This document shows positions 1 through 5,491 of a stretch of DNA of 5,491 nt, in pieces. The DNA is from an uncultured Ruminococcus sp. (GTDB lineage: Bacteria > Bacillota > Clostridia > Oscillospirales > Acutalibacteraceae), in assembly GCA_902803585.1 (NCBI GenBank), contig CADCQO010000201.1, positions 1-5,491 on the forward strand, written 5' to 3'. Both the position numbers and the translations under genes were made by a program. The first letter of the stretch is position 1. Every line of letters starts with the position of its first letter. The notes beneath the pieces were generated by a model that had not been told where the DNA came from, searched no databases, and worked only from the letters and a program-made list of their open reading frames with translations.

Positions 1-290
1 CTTTCCTGATTCACAGCGGGAATAACAGGAAGACTGGAGGAGGAATCAGCCTTAGAAGACACAGAGGACTCTGTATATTCATATGCCAGAAGCTCATATG
101 CTCCGCCGGCATTATCTACAGCAATTTCTTCGACTGACAGCTTTGTTTTATCGAACAGCAGAATGTCATTGTTATCAGCTACATTGATTTTATTGTTGTT
201 GGAAGGAATAAGCAGCACAACAATCAATGCACCTGCAAGCAATACTGCGGTTAAAGCTGCCCCTATCAACAGCTTTGTATTTTTTTTCAT
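1..290 (-). CDS. Membrane-anchored DUF4340-like protein, N-terminal part (runs off left edge)
   Basis: Only the first 96 codons plus two bases are in the window; the reading frame is open to the left edge, so the C-terminus is missing because of the window, not a mutation. The start is the ATG at 288-290, with GGAGGT at 299-304, eight bases upstream. Residues 1-6 are basic (MKKNTK), residues 7-28 form one hydrophobic membrane helix, and the rest should lie outside the membrane. There is no lipobox cysteine. Residues 43-72 (ILLFDK, then VEEIAVDN, then GAYELLAYEY) have the strand-rich look of the start of a DUF4340 domain, a family often encoded beside GldG-like proteins; this match is from memory. 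Residues 75-86 are serine-rich (8 of 12), probably a flexible linker. It follows the GldG-like gene by 15 bp and is the last operon gene visible. The likely role is an extracytoplasmic partner of the ABC system; the biochemical function is unknown. Confidence 0.72.
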   Translation of the reverse strand, partial: MKKNTKLLIGAALTAVLLAGALIVVLLIPSNNNKINVADNNDILLFDKTKLSVEEIAVDNAGGAYELLAYEYTESSVSSKADSSSSLPVIPAVNQE

Positions 291-305
291 CTGTTTTTAC
301 CTCCA

Positions 306-1805
306 TCAGCGGTTTCTGCGCATCAGAAAGACAGTAAATCCAATGCCAAGAATGACAATAGGAATCAGCGCATAGACCACAAAACCGAGATTCATAGCTG
401 TTTGTTGGTTAATATTGACATCAAACGAATTAATGACTTTTTCAGCCACTGTAACACGATTGATTTTCCGATGGTTAGCAGAAGCCAGCATAGTGGACAA
501 ATAAGTCTGGTTGCTGTAAGCAGAGCCATAATAGGATTTCGTAAAGATACGATAAGTACCGGAAACGATCAAAGTAGAAGGACTGCTTTCCTTTCCCATC
601 TGCCCCTGCGCCAGTACGAAAGTATTGCCGGTAATGGCATCGCTGATATTCCAGTTTTCATCAGCGTCAAAGGGACATTCACCGGAATAATCTGAATAAG
701 AGAGAAGAGGAGCAGCAGCGGCGGCATTCAGAATGCTGACAGGACGGGAATAACCTGTAATCACGGGACGTGGTTTGTCCTTGAGATAATCCGTATACAA
801 ATCAGAAAAATACTGGCACAATACGCCGTCAAAATAATTGGCACTGCTGCTGTTGACATAATTACTGTCTGCTTCAAAGGCAAAACCATGTTCCAGCCCC
901 ATGCCGTACTCCGATAACAGCTTATCGAGGTTAGGCATTTCAACATCTTGTGATTCTGAGAGGAAAAGCAGTGTTTTTCCATATTCTCCATTGTTATTGA
1001 GGAAGCTGCGCAGTTTATTGACAGCCTCTTCCGTATAATCGGCTGTCGGCGCATAGACAACCGCCATTTCCGTATCAGCAGGAATATTGCCGCTGAGGAG
1101 AGAAATCTCAGTGGTATCGTAACCGTTATTGCGAAGTGTCTTGAGGAAGTAAGAGGTATCCTGACTGCAGTAGTCCTTAATCAGAACCGTGTGAGTGATT
1201 TCTTCATTTGTCACAGCAATAATAGCGTTATCCAATACTTCTTCCGAATGAGAAGAAGCAATATACTGGTAATTGTCGGAATAATTTTCAAATTTGAACA
1301 TATCAGCGACCTTGAGAATGCGGCGGTTTTCTCCGCAGGCTACGATGATATCTGTGGTGCTGAGATCTTCCGAAGAATAGTTGTCGGCAAACGTAGGATT
1401 TCTGACAAGATCCACATAATTCACTTCAATCATACCGTTAGCACATTTTTCCATTTCTTCCGTCATATAAGCAGTCTGCTTACAGTAGGGATCGATTTCC
1501 ATATAAGCGGTTCTTTCCGTCAGAAAGGTAATGGTTACTTTTTTGCTGATGTTCTGTGCAATGTTTTTGGACTGTTCAGAAATTTCAAACGATTTCATAG
1601 CCGTAATATCAGCGGTGAGTGCTGAAAACTTATTTGTCATCACAACAGCAATGACATTGACCAGAACCACAGAAACAATGACTAAAAGGCAAATTCCTCC
1701 TGACACTAAGCTGTGTCTGGCTTTCCGGCTCATCGGGCGGCGCTGCCGTTCAGCTGATGTTTCTGCTGCAGGTTTCTCATTGTTATTTTTTTCGTTATCG
1801 CTCAT
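306..1805 (-). CDS. GldG-like ABC transporter auxiliary membrane protein
   Basis: This is a 499-residue protein with the layout of GldG/ABC_transp_aux proteins: a charged cytoplasmic N-terminus (1-31), a membrane helix (about 33-56), a large domain outside the membrane (about 57-470), a second helix (about 473-495) and a basic RRNR tail. A strand-then-helix segment at 248-262 (AVVYAPTADYTEEAV), followed by a KTLLFL strand near 277-282, matches the pattern of this family. The GH-containing motif that I recall after the first strand pair is not obvious; YCSQD stands near 212-216. The start at 1805 is preferred because AGGAGG lies at 1815-1820 with nine-base spacing. The in-frame ATG at 1829 would overlap the permease gene by 10 bp and has only weak AG-rich sequence upstream. 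The Shine-Dalgarno sequence touches the permease stop codon, which suggests coupled translation. It should work with the neighbouring ATPase and permease; the substrate is unknown. Confidence 0.85.
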   Translation of the reverse strand: MSDNEKNNNEKPAAETSAERQRRPMSRKARHSLVSGGICLLVIVSVVLVNVIAVVMTNKFSALTADITAMKSFEISEQSKNIAQNISKKVTITFLTERTAYMEIDPYCKQTAYMTEEMEKCANGMIEVNYVDLVRNPTFADNYSSEDLSTTDIIVACGENRRILKVADMFKFENYSDNYQYIASSHSEEVLDNAIIAVTNEEITHTVLIKDYCSQDTSYFLKTLRNNGYDTTEISLLSGNIPADTEMAVVYAPTADYTEEAVNKLRSFLNNNGEYGKTLLFLSESQDVEMPNLDKLLSEYGMGLEHGFAFEADSNYVNSSSANYFDGVLCQYFSDLYTDYLKDKPRPVITGYSRPVSILNAAAAAPLLSYSDYSGECPFDADENWNISDAITGNTFVLAQGQMGKESSPSTLIVSGTYRIFTKSYYGSAYSNQTYLSTMLASANHRKINRVTVAEKVINSFDVNINQQTAMNLGFVVYALIPIVILGIGFTVFLMRRNR

Positions 1806-1819
1806 TGTCCTATGCCTCC

Positions 1820-2524
1820 TTACGCCCATCTTCTTCTGTCAAGTACTCTGTCTGTCATAAACAGGAACAGGGCAGTCACACTGACAAAAAACACAACATC
1901 AGATAAAGAAATCAATCCAAGGGAGAAATTGCCGTATTTTGCCTGAAAAGAAATAGTTGTCAGAGCGCTTTTCAGCCAGTTCCAGGAAACAGTTGAACCG
2001 ATTGTATCAATCAGACTAATCAATACATTTGCGGCAAAGGAAAAGACAGCGGCAATAATAACGCTTTCTGTCAGGGAAGAAATAAAAATGCCGATGGCAA
2101 TAAAGGCGGAACCCATAAGCAGCATTCCGAAAATATTGCCGATAATGACGCTCCAGTCAGGAGAGGCAACAAACGACAGAATCATACCGTCAATTACATA
2201 AGCCGACAGACAAATGGCAAGCATGACGAAAGCAGACAGGAACTTTGCGCAGACAATAGAAGGAATGCTGACGGGTGACGTGAGCAGAGCCTGATCTGTT
2301 TTATTTTTGCGGTCTTCTGCCATCAGCCGCATTGTAAGGAGCGGAATAATGAACAGGACGATAAAAAACATACTCTGGAACACGCCATACATATTGGACG
2401 TACCCGTATACAAACACTGAACATAAAAGAAAATGCCGTTAAATACCATAAACGCTGCGGCAACCACATAGCCGACAGGCGAATTAAAATAGGAGGCAAG
2501 CTCCCGCTTAAAAATAGCAAACAT
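1820..2524 (-). CDS. ABC-2 type permease, GldF-like
   Basis: This 234-residue integral membrane protein has six predicted helices, near residues 17-37, 48-65, 91-119, 127-149, 154-172 and 207-224. Between helices 2 and 3 is the cytoplasmic segment MAEDRKNKTDQALLTSPVS (68-86), a hallmark of GldF-like ABC-2 permeases, where the E-x5-T-x3-LLT-x-P pattern probably contacts the ATPase. The basic C-terminus (LDRRRW) also fits the family, and the length is typical for a half-transporter permease. The ATG at 2524 directly abuts the TAA of the ATPase gene, and its AGGAGGG (2534-2540, nine bases from the ATG) lies inside the end of that gene, so translation is probably coupled and the two made in matched amounts. 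It should dimerise, or pair with the GldG-like protein, to form the membrane channel. Whether the system exports a molecule or works mechanically on the envelope cannot be read from the sequence. Confidence 0.9.
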   Translation of the reverse strand: MFAIFKRELASYFNSPVGYVVAAAFMVFNGIFFYVQCLYTGTSNMYGVFQSMFFIVLFIIPLLTMRLMAEDRKNKTDQALLTSPVSIPSIVCAKFLSAFVMLAICLSAYVIDGMILSFVASPDWSVIIGNIFGMLLMGSAFIAIGIFISSLTESVIIAAVFSFAANVLISLIDTIGSTVSWNWLKSALTTISFQAKYGNFSLGLISLSDVVFFVSVTALFLFMTDRVLDRRRWA

Positions 2525-3475
2525 TTACTGATTCCCTCCTGTTTCGTTATTCTGACCGGAGATAATAGATAAGAAAAGTTCCTCAAGAGAGTGACCGGCA
2601 GGCTGAAGCAACAAAATATTGCTGTCCGTTTTGGCGATGGTGCGGTAAATCAGGCGGCGGATATCCTTCTGGCTTTCAACCAGAAATTCATAACAGCCCT
2701 TTTCAGCTTCACCAAGTCTGGAAACATTGATAACTCCGTCGATATTTTTTAACGCAGCATAGATGCCCTGTTCCCGTCCTTCAATGACCATTCGTATAAC
2801 GGTAGTACCTTTGCCTGTACCGGTCAGTTCATCGGTTTTGCCTTCCGCAGCAATCTTTCCGTTGTTGATAATGATGATTTTGTCACATACAGCCTGTATT
2901 TCAGTCAGTACATGAGAGGACAAAATGACTGTATGGTTCTGTCCCAATTCACGGATCAGTTTTCGCATTTCAATAATTTGTGTCGGGTCAAGTCCGACAG
3001 AAGGTTCGTCCAGAATCAGCACAGGCGGATCGCCCAGCAAAGCCTGCGCCAGACCGACACGCTGGCGGTAGCCTTTGGAAAGATGTTTGATAATTCTTTC
3101 GCTGACGTCCTCAATATGTACTGTCTGGCAGATAGTGCCGATATGTTCCCGCATGGGCAGCTGTACCCGTTTAAGGCGGAACATGAATTCCAGATACTTT
3201 CTGACGGTCATATCATTATACAGAGGAGGCTGTTCAGGAAGATAGCCCAGACGGGTTTTCGCTTCTCTGGGATTTTCCAGAATACTTTGGCCGTCGATCA
3301 GCACCTCTCCGCTGTCACTGGAAAGATATCCGGTAATAATATTCATAGTCGTTGATTTTCCTGCACCATTAGGGCCAAGAAAACCGAGAATATCTCCTTT
3401 TTTAACCTGAAAGCTGACATCGTCCAGTGCCAGCCGGTGACCGTAACGTTTGGTAAGATGTTGTACTTTAATCAT
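2525..3475 (-). CDS. ABC transporter ATP-binding protein, GldA-like
   Basis: This is a 316-residue soluble ATPase with all nucleotide-binding motifs intact: Walker A GPNGAGKST (34-42), Q-loop Gln82 in GYLPEQPPLY, signature LSKGYRQR (132-139), Walker B VLILDEP with catalytic Glu157, D-loop VGLD (160-163) and switch His188. The Q-loop context and the LSKGYRQR signature are typical of the ABC-2 exporter group that includes GldA and NatA. Residues from about 215 to 316 form the C-terminal extension common in this group, ending in the usual SLEELFLSI segment. The ATG at 3473-3475 has GGAGG at 3484-3488, eight bases upstream. It lies 15 bp after the exonuclease gene and abuts the permease gene. It should drive the permease by ATP hydrolysis at the inner face of the membrane. 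The ATPase assignment is secure; the GldA label rests on motif style plus the GldF/GldG-like neighbours. Confidence 0.93.
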   Translation of the reverse strand: MIKVQHLTKRYGHRLALDDVSFQVKKGDILGFLGPNGAGKSTTMNIITGYLSSDSGEVLIDGQSILENPREAKTRLGYLPEQPPLYNDMTVRKYLEFMFRLKRVQLPMREHIGTICQTVHIEDVSERIIKHLSKGYRQRVGLAQALLGDPPVLILDEPSVGLDPTQIIEMRKLIRELGQNHTVILSSHVLTEIQAVCDKIIIINNGKIAAEGKTDELTGTGKGTTVIRMVIEGREQGIYAALKNIDGVINVSRLGEAEKGCYEFLVESQKDIRRLIYRTIAKTDSNILLLQPAGHSLEELFLSIISGQNNETGGNQ

Positions 3476-3490
3476 AACTTTTTCCTCCGT

Positions 3491-4255
3491 TTAAAGCTCG
3501 ATTTCCAGAAGCACAGGGCAGTGATCGCTGCCATAGACATCAGAAAGAATATCGGCTCTTGTGATTTTTTCCTTTATACGGTCGGAAACAATAAAGTAGT
3601 CGATGCGCCACCCCGCATTATTTTTTCTGGCATTGAAACGATAAGACCACCAGCTGTACCGTCCTGTGACATCGGGATATAAATAACGGAAACTGTCTGT
3701 AAAGCCGCTGTGGAGCAAAGTGTCGATTTTTTCCCTTTCCTGATCTGAAAAGCCGGGATTTCCACGATTTGCTCTGGCGTTTTTGAGATCGATTTCTTCG
3801 TGTGCTACATTCAGGTCACCGCAGTAAATAACAGGCTTCTGCCGGTCAAGACGCATCAGATATTCCCTCAGATCATCTTCCCATTTCATTCTGTAATCCA
3901 GTCTTTTCAGACCGTCCTGTGCATTGGGCGTATAGACATTGACCAGAAAGAAATTTTCCCCTTCAAATGTTATCATACGTCCCTCGTGGGAATGTTCTTC
4001 AAGATTCATACCGTTGCAGGTAAGTGAAAGAGGGGAGTGAGGCGTAAAAATAGCTGTACCGGAATATCCCTTTTTCTCCGCACTGTTGAAATATTTGTTG
4101 CCTTTCAACGGTATTTCTGCCTGATGTTCCTGCATTTTGGTTTCCTGCAGGCAGATAAAATCCGCTTGCTGTTTTTGTGCAAATTCCAAAAATCCCTTTT
4201 GCATACAGGCTCTGAGTCCGTTAACATTCCATGAAATGAATTTCGTATCAATCAA
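3491..4255 (-). CDS. xth: Exodeoxyribonuclease III / AP endonuclease (ExoIII family)
   Basis: This enzyme cleaves DNA at abasic sites and trims damaged 3' ends in base excision repair, in the cytoplasm; the Bacillus subtilis equivalent is exoA. From the chosen start it has 254 residues, close to the family's usual length. Active-site landmarks are present: SWNVNGLRA (8-16, with Asn10 and Asn12), the metal-binding Glu38 in LQETK, Tyr108 in NVYTPNAQ, Asp147 and Asn149 in GDLNVAHEEID, Trp216 and Asp219 in GWRIDYFIVS, and the Asp244-His245 pair in GSDHCPV. The start is unusual: no ATG lies near the conserved N-terminus. The TTG at 4253-4255 gives MIDTKFISWN and has AAGGGA at 4261-4266. A longer reading from the TTG at 4313-4315 is unlikely, because that codon lies in the -35 box of the gene's own promoter and would be upstream of the transcript. 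The ABC genes follow after 15 bp, probably on the same mRNA. Confidence 0.95.
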   Translation of the reverse strand: MIDTKFISWNVNGLRACMQKGFLEFAQKQQADFICLQETKMQEHQAEIPLKGNKYFNSAEKKGYSGTAIFTPHSPLSLTCNGMNLEEHSHEGRMITFEGENFFLVNVYTPNAQDGLKRLDYRMKWEDDLREYLMRLDRQKPVIYCGDLNVAHEEIDLKNARANRGNPGFSDQEREKIDTLLHSGFTDSFRYLYPDVTGRYSWWSYRFNARKNNAGWRIDYFIVSDRIKEKITRADILSDVYGSDHCPVLLEIEL

Positions 4256-4266
4256 TCCTTTCCCTT
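4256..4266 (-). promoter_or_regulatory. Ribosome binding site deciding the exonuclease start
   Basis: On the minus strand AAGGGA (4261-4266) and AAGGA (4256-4260) run together just before the TTG at 4253-4255. AAGGGA stands five bases from TTG, an acceptable spacing. AAGGA would instead suit a start further in, at ATT (4250-4252) or at the ACG that occupies the position where relatives usually have ATG. TTG is the most likely of the three because it is a regular bacterial start codon. Confidence 0.6.
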
Positions 4267-4285
4267 GTGTAATAATATAATCTAC

Positions 4286-4315
4286 ATTATAGCACACACC
4301 CTTCTCACATAGCAA
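4286..4315 (-). promoter_or_regulatory. Sigma-A promoter of the exonuclease-ABC operon
   Basis: Read on the minus strand, TTGCTA (4310-4315) and a perfect TATAAT (4286-4291) are separated by 18 bp. A TGC directly precedes the TATAAT, giving an extended -10 element. A T-rich run lies just upstream of the -35 box and could act as an UP element. Transcription should begin near 4279, giving a leader of about 25 bases before the TTG start. This is the only strong promoter seen for the leftward genes, so it probably serves all five. Confidence 0.75.
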
Positions 4316-4339
4316 GAAAAAATATCATGAGTCATATTC

Positions 4340-4377
4340 CGCCATATCTCCCCATAAGAATTAACGGAGAAATGGCG
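4340..4377. repeat. Imperfect inverted repeat (stem-loop) in the divergent intergenic region
   Basis: CGCCATATCTCC (4340-4351) and GGAGAAATGGCG (4366-4377) pair over 12 positions with a single mismatch, around a 14-base loop. It lies about 24 bp upstream of the exonuclease -35 box and about 72 bp upstream of the peptidase -10 box. No T-run directly follows the stem on either strand, so it is not a standard intrinsic terminator. It could be an operator, a structured element or a remnant of a repeat family. Confidence 0.6.
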
Positions 4378-4449
4378 TCAGCAGTTCAGCGGTACATTTT
4401 TATCCGAAAAGGGACTGACAATCTGACAGATTCCGATGACATGGGGTGA

Positions 4450-4480
4450 TATAATAGACAATAACCATTATATAAGGAGG
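4450..4480 (+). promoter_or_regulatory. Extended -10 promoter and ribosome binding site of the M14 peptidase gene
   Basis: A perfect TATAAT (4450-4455) is preceded by TGA (4447-4449), forming an extended -10 element. No good -35 box is found at 16-18 bp; the best TTGACA-like hexamer, CTGACA at 4423-4428, is 21 bp away, so the promoter may rely on the extended -10 or on an activator. The transcript would start near 4462. AAGGAGG (4474-4480) stands seven bases before the ATG at 4488 and fixes that start. Confidence 0.68.
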
Positions 4481-4487
4481 AAGGTAT

Positions 4488-5393
4488 ATGTTATTGCCCG
4501 CTTTATTGCAGCAAAAACCCGACAGACGCATTCGGGAAATGCTTATCGGGCAGCTGCTGCTGGATTACGGTTTTTTGTCACGGGATACGATCGGGGAGAG
4601 CCGCTGCGGCCGTCCGATTGACCTGCTCAGTATCGGCAACCGCCGCAAACAGGTGCTGTTTACAGCTGCTTTTCACGGAATGGAATGGCTGACAACTCTG
4701 CTGATGCTTCGTTTTGCAGATGAGCTTTGTTTTTCTGTGATGACAGGAAAAAGCCTGTGCGGTGTGCGTGTGGGTGCTTTTCTGAACCGCAGAGGATTAG
4801 CGATTATTCCCTGTGTGAATCCGGACGGAGTAGAAATTCAGCTTAACGGAGCCGATAGTGCAGGCGTTTACCGTGATACTGTTCTGAAGGCGTGCAATGG
4901 TGACACTTCACATTGGCAGGCAAACGCCGCAGGTGTTGATGTTAATCATAACTTTTCGGCGGGCTGGGAGGCGCTGCACCAGCGTGAACAGGAGGAAGGC
5001 ATCGTCAGACCGTCAGCCACCCGTTATGGCGGTGAATATCCCGAAAGTGAACCGGAAAGCCGTACCTTAGCCGCTTATTGCCGCACAGGAAGTATTACAC
5101 ATGCCTTAGCATTTCATAGTCAGGGCGAAGAAATCTATTGGCATTACGGAACCTATAAAGATTCTGAAGCCTTTCGCATGGCAAAAATGCTGGCATATGT
5201 CAGTTCCTACCGTGTCGGTGAACCGCAGGGACTGGCGGTAGGAGGCGGCTTCAAGGATTGGTTTGTTGAGAAATTCAGCCGTCCTGCCTTTACCGTAGAA
5301 ATCGGTCAAGGGGAAAATCCTCTTCCGATAGAAATGCTGGATAATATCTATCATAGACTGCGTGAAATGTTGGTGCTGGCTGTTGTTTTGTAA
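4488..5393 (+). CDS. M14-family zinc peptidase, gamma-D-glutamyl-L-diamino acid peptidase-like
   Basis: This is a 301-residue metallopeptidase. Zinc ligands fit the M14 pattern: His63 and Glu66 in AFHGMEW, and His210 in AFHSQGEEIYW. Glu271 in FTVEIGQGENPLP is the expected catalytic glutamate. NPDGVE (111-116), GVDVNHNF (149-156) and GGGFKDWF (252-259) place it with the bacterial M14 enzymes that cut the gamma-D-Glu-diaminopimelate bond in peptidoglycan peptides, such as MpaA, endopeptidase I and YqgT. In GVDVNHNF, His154 replaces the arginine common in this motif; I recall His in some clostridial relatives, so it may be a subfamily trait. There is no signal peptide, LysM or other wall-binding domain, so it probably works in the cytoplasm on imported or recycled muropeptides. 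The ATG at 4488 has an excellent Shine-Dalgarno sequence. It is transcribed away from the exonuclease operon, from its own promoter. The family is clear; the exact substrate is inferred. Confidence 0.9.
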   Translation: MLLPALLQQKPDRRIREMLIGQLLLDYGFLSRDTIGESRCGRPIDLLSIGNRRKQVLFTAAFHGMEWLTTLLMLRFADELCFSVMTGKSLCGVRVGAFLNRRGLAIIPCVNPDGVEIQLNGADSAGVYRDTVLKACNGDTSHWQANAAGVDVNHNFSAGWEALHQREQEEGIVRPSATRYGGEYPESEPESRTLAAYCRTGSITHALAFHSQGEEIYWHYGTYKDSEAFRMAKMLAYVSSYRVGEPQGLAVGGGFKDWFVEKFSRPAFTVEIGQGENPLPIEMLDNIYHRLREMLVLAVVL

Positions 5394-5408
5394 GGTTTTG
5401 CATGGGGC

Positions 5409-5437
5409 TTGATAAATGAAAACAATTGTGTTATACT
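5409..5437 (+). promoter_or_regulatory. Strong sigma-A promoter for a gene or RNA beyond the right edge
   Basis: TTGATA (5409-5414) and TATACT (5432-5437) are separated by the ideal 17 bp, and TGT before the -10 box makes it an extended -10 element. Transcription should begin near 5444. The 47 or so bases from there to the edge hold no Shine-Dalgarno sequence with a start codon, so the product lies outside the window. The spacer contains an 8-bp palindrome, ACAATTGT (5422-5429). No hairpin-plus-T-run terminator is seen between the peptidase stop codon (5391-5393) and this promoter. Confidence 0.7.
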
Positions 5438-5491
5438 TTTTGTTATCACGAATGAGTCAAAGAACGGTTTTGGTTCAATGTGATGCAAACA

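Noticed and set aside
163..375. Plus-strand open frame of 70 codons with a hydrophobic start
   Set aside because: It lies opposite the end of the GldG-like gene and the start of the DUF4340-like gene, both with good ribosome binding sites and family patterns. Its own sequence shows no domain.
706..726. GCAGCAGCGGCGGC-type triplet run as a microsatellite or regulatory repeat
   Set aside because: It encodes the run of five alanines in the GldG-like protein (about residues 361-365) and is short, so it is coding sequence rather than an expanded repeat.
1806..1829. Longer start for the GldG-like protein at the ATG at 1829
   Set aside because: It adds only eight residues, overlaps the permease gene, and lacks the strong AGGAGG found for the ATG at 1805.
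1191..1860. Overlapping plus-strand open frames of 144 and 109 codons
   Set aside because: They mirror the GldG-like gene, have no Shine-Dalgarno support and overlap each other. They are antisense shadows.
2912..3355. Plus-strand open frame of 147 codons
   Set aside because: It lies wholly opposite the conserved ATP-binding core of the ABC ATPase, whose motifs are all intact.
1..3475. Gliding-motility machinery, from the GldA/F/G resemblance
   Set aside because: No other gliding genes are present and the genome looks like a Firmicute, where such ABC sets occur without gliding. The resemblance supports only an ABC-system assignment.
4340..4377. Stem-loop as a bidirectional terminator
   Set aside because: No T-run directly follows the stem on either strand, and it sits between divergent promoters rather than at gene ends.
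4436..4621. Plus-strand open frame of 61 codons overlapping the peptidase start
   Set aside because: Its start lies upstream of the peptidase -10 box and most of it overlaps the M14 gene in another frame, with no recognisable domain.

Overview
The window looks like chromosomal DNA from a low-to-moderate GC Gram-positive anaerobe, most likely a clostridial species of the Ruminococcus/Oscillospiraceae type. This is an inference. It rests on strong AGGAGG-type ribosome binding sites, sigma-A promoters with extended -10 elements, the exodeoxyribonuclease sequence, and the combination of a GldA/GldF/GldG-like ABC system with a DUF4340-like protein, which I associate with such genomes. There is no sign of phage, insertion sequences, CRISPR, tRNA or rRNA. 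It reads as an ordinary housekeeping region.

Positions 1-4315, minus strand: one tightly packed set of genes, read right to left. A promoter at 4286-4315 leads into an ExoIII-family AP endonuclease/exonuclease (3491-4255). After it come an ABC ATPase (2525-3475), an ABC-2 membrane permease (1820-2524), a membrane-anchored GldG-like auxiliary protein (306-1805) and the N-terminal part of a membrane-anchored DUF4340-like protein (1-290, running off the left edge). The gaps between genes are 0-15 bp, each gene has its own Shine-Dalgarno sequence, and no terminator is seen between them, so one polycistronic transcript is likely. The four downstream genes should form one membrane complex: ATPase motor, six-helix permease, and two proteins with large domains outside the membrane. 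The substrate is unknown. The name Gld comes from Bacteroidetes gliding motility and should not be taken to mean gliding here.

Positions 4256-4487: a divergent intergenic region with the exonuclease promoter (minus strand), a 12-bp imperfect stem-loop (4340-4377), a tandem CTGACA repeat, and an extended -10 promoter for the rightward gene.

Positions 4488-5393, plus strand: a complete M14-family zinc peptidase without signal peptide, resembling the gamma-D-glutamyl-L-diamino acid peptidases that cut peptidoglycan peptides. It is probably cytoplasmic and active in muropeptide turnover.

Positions 5394-5491: no coding sequence is visible, but there is a near-consensus rightward promoter (5409-5437) whose transcript leaves the window.

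I found no convincing new biological system. The most useful second-look items are the non-ATG start of the exonuclease, the joint operon of a DNA-repair enzyme with an ABC system of unknown substrate, the stem-loop between the divergent promoters, and the His replacing the usual Arg in the M14 substrate-binding motif.
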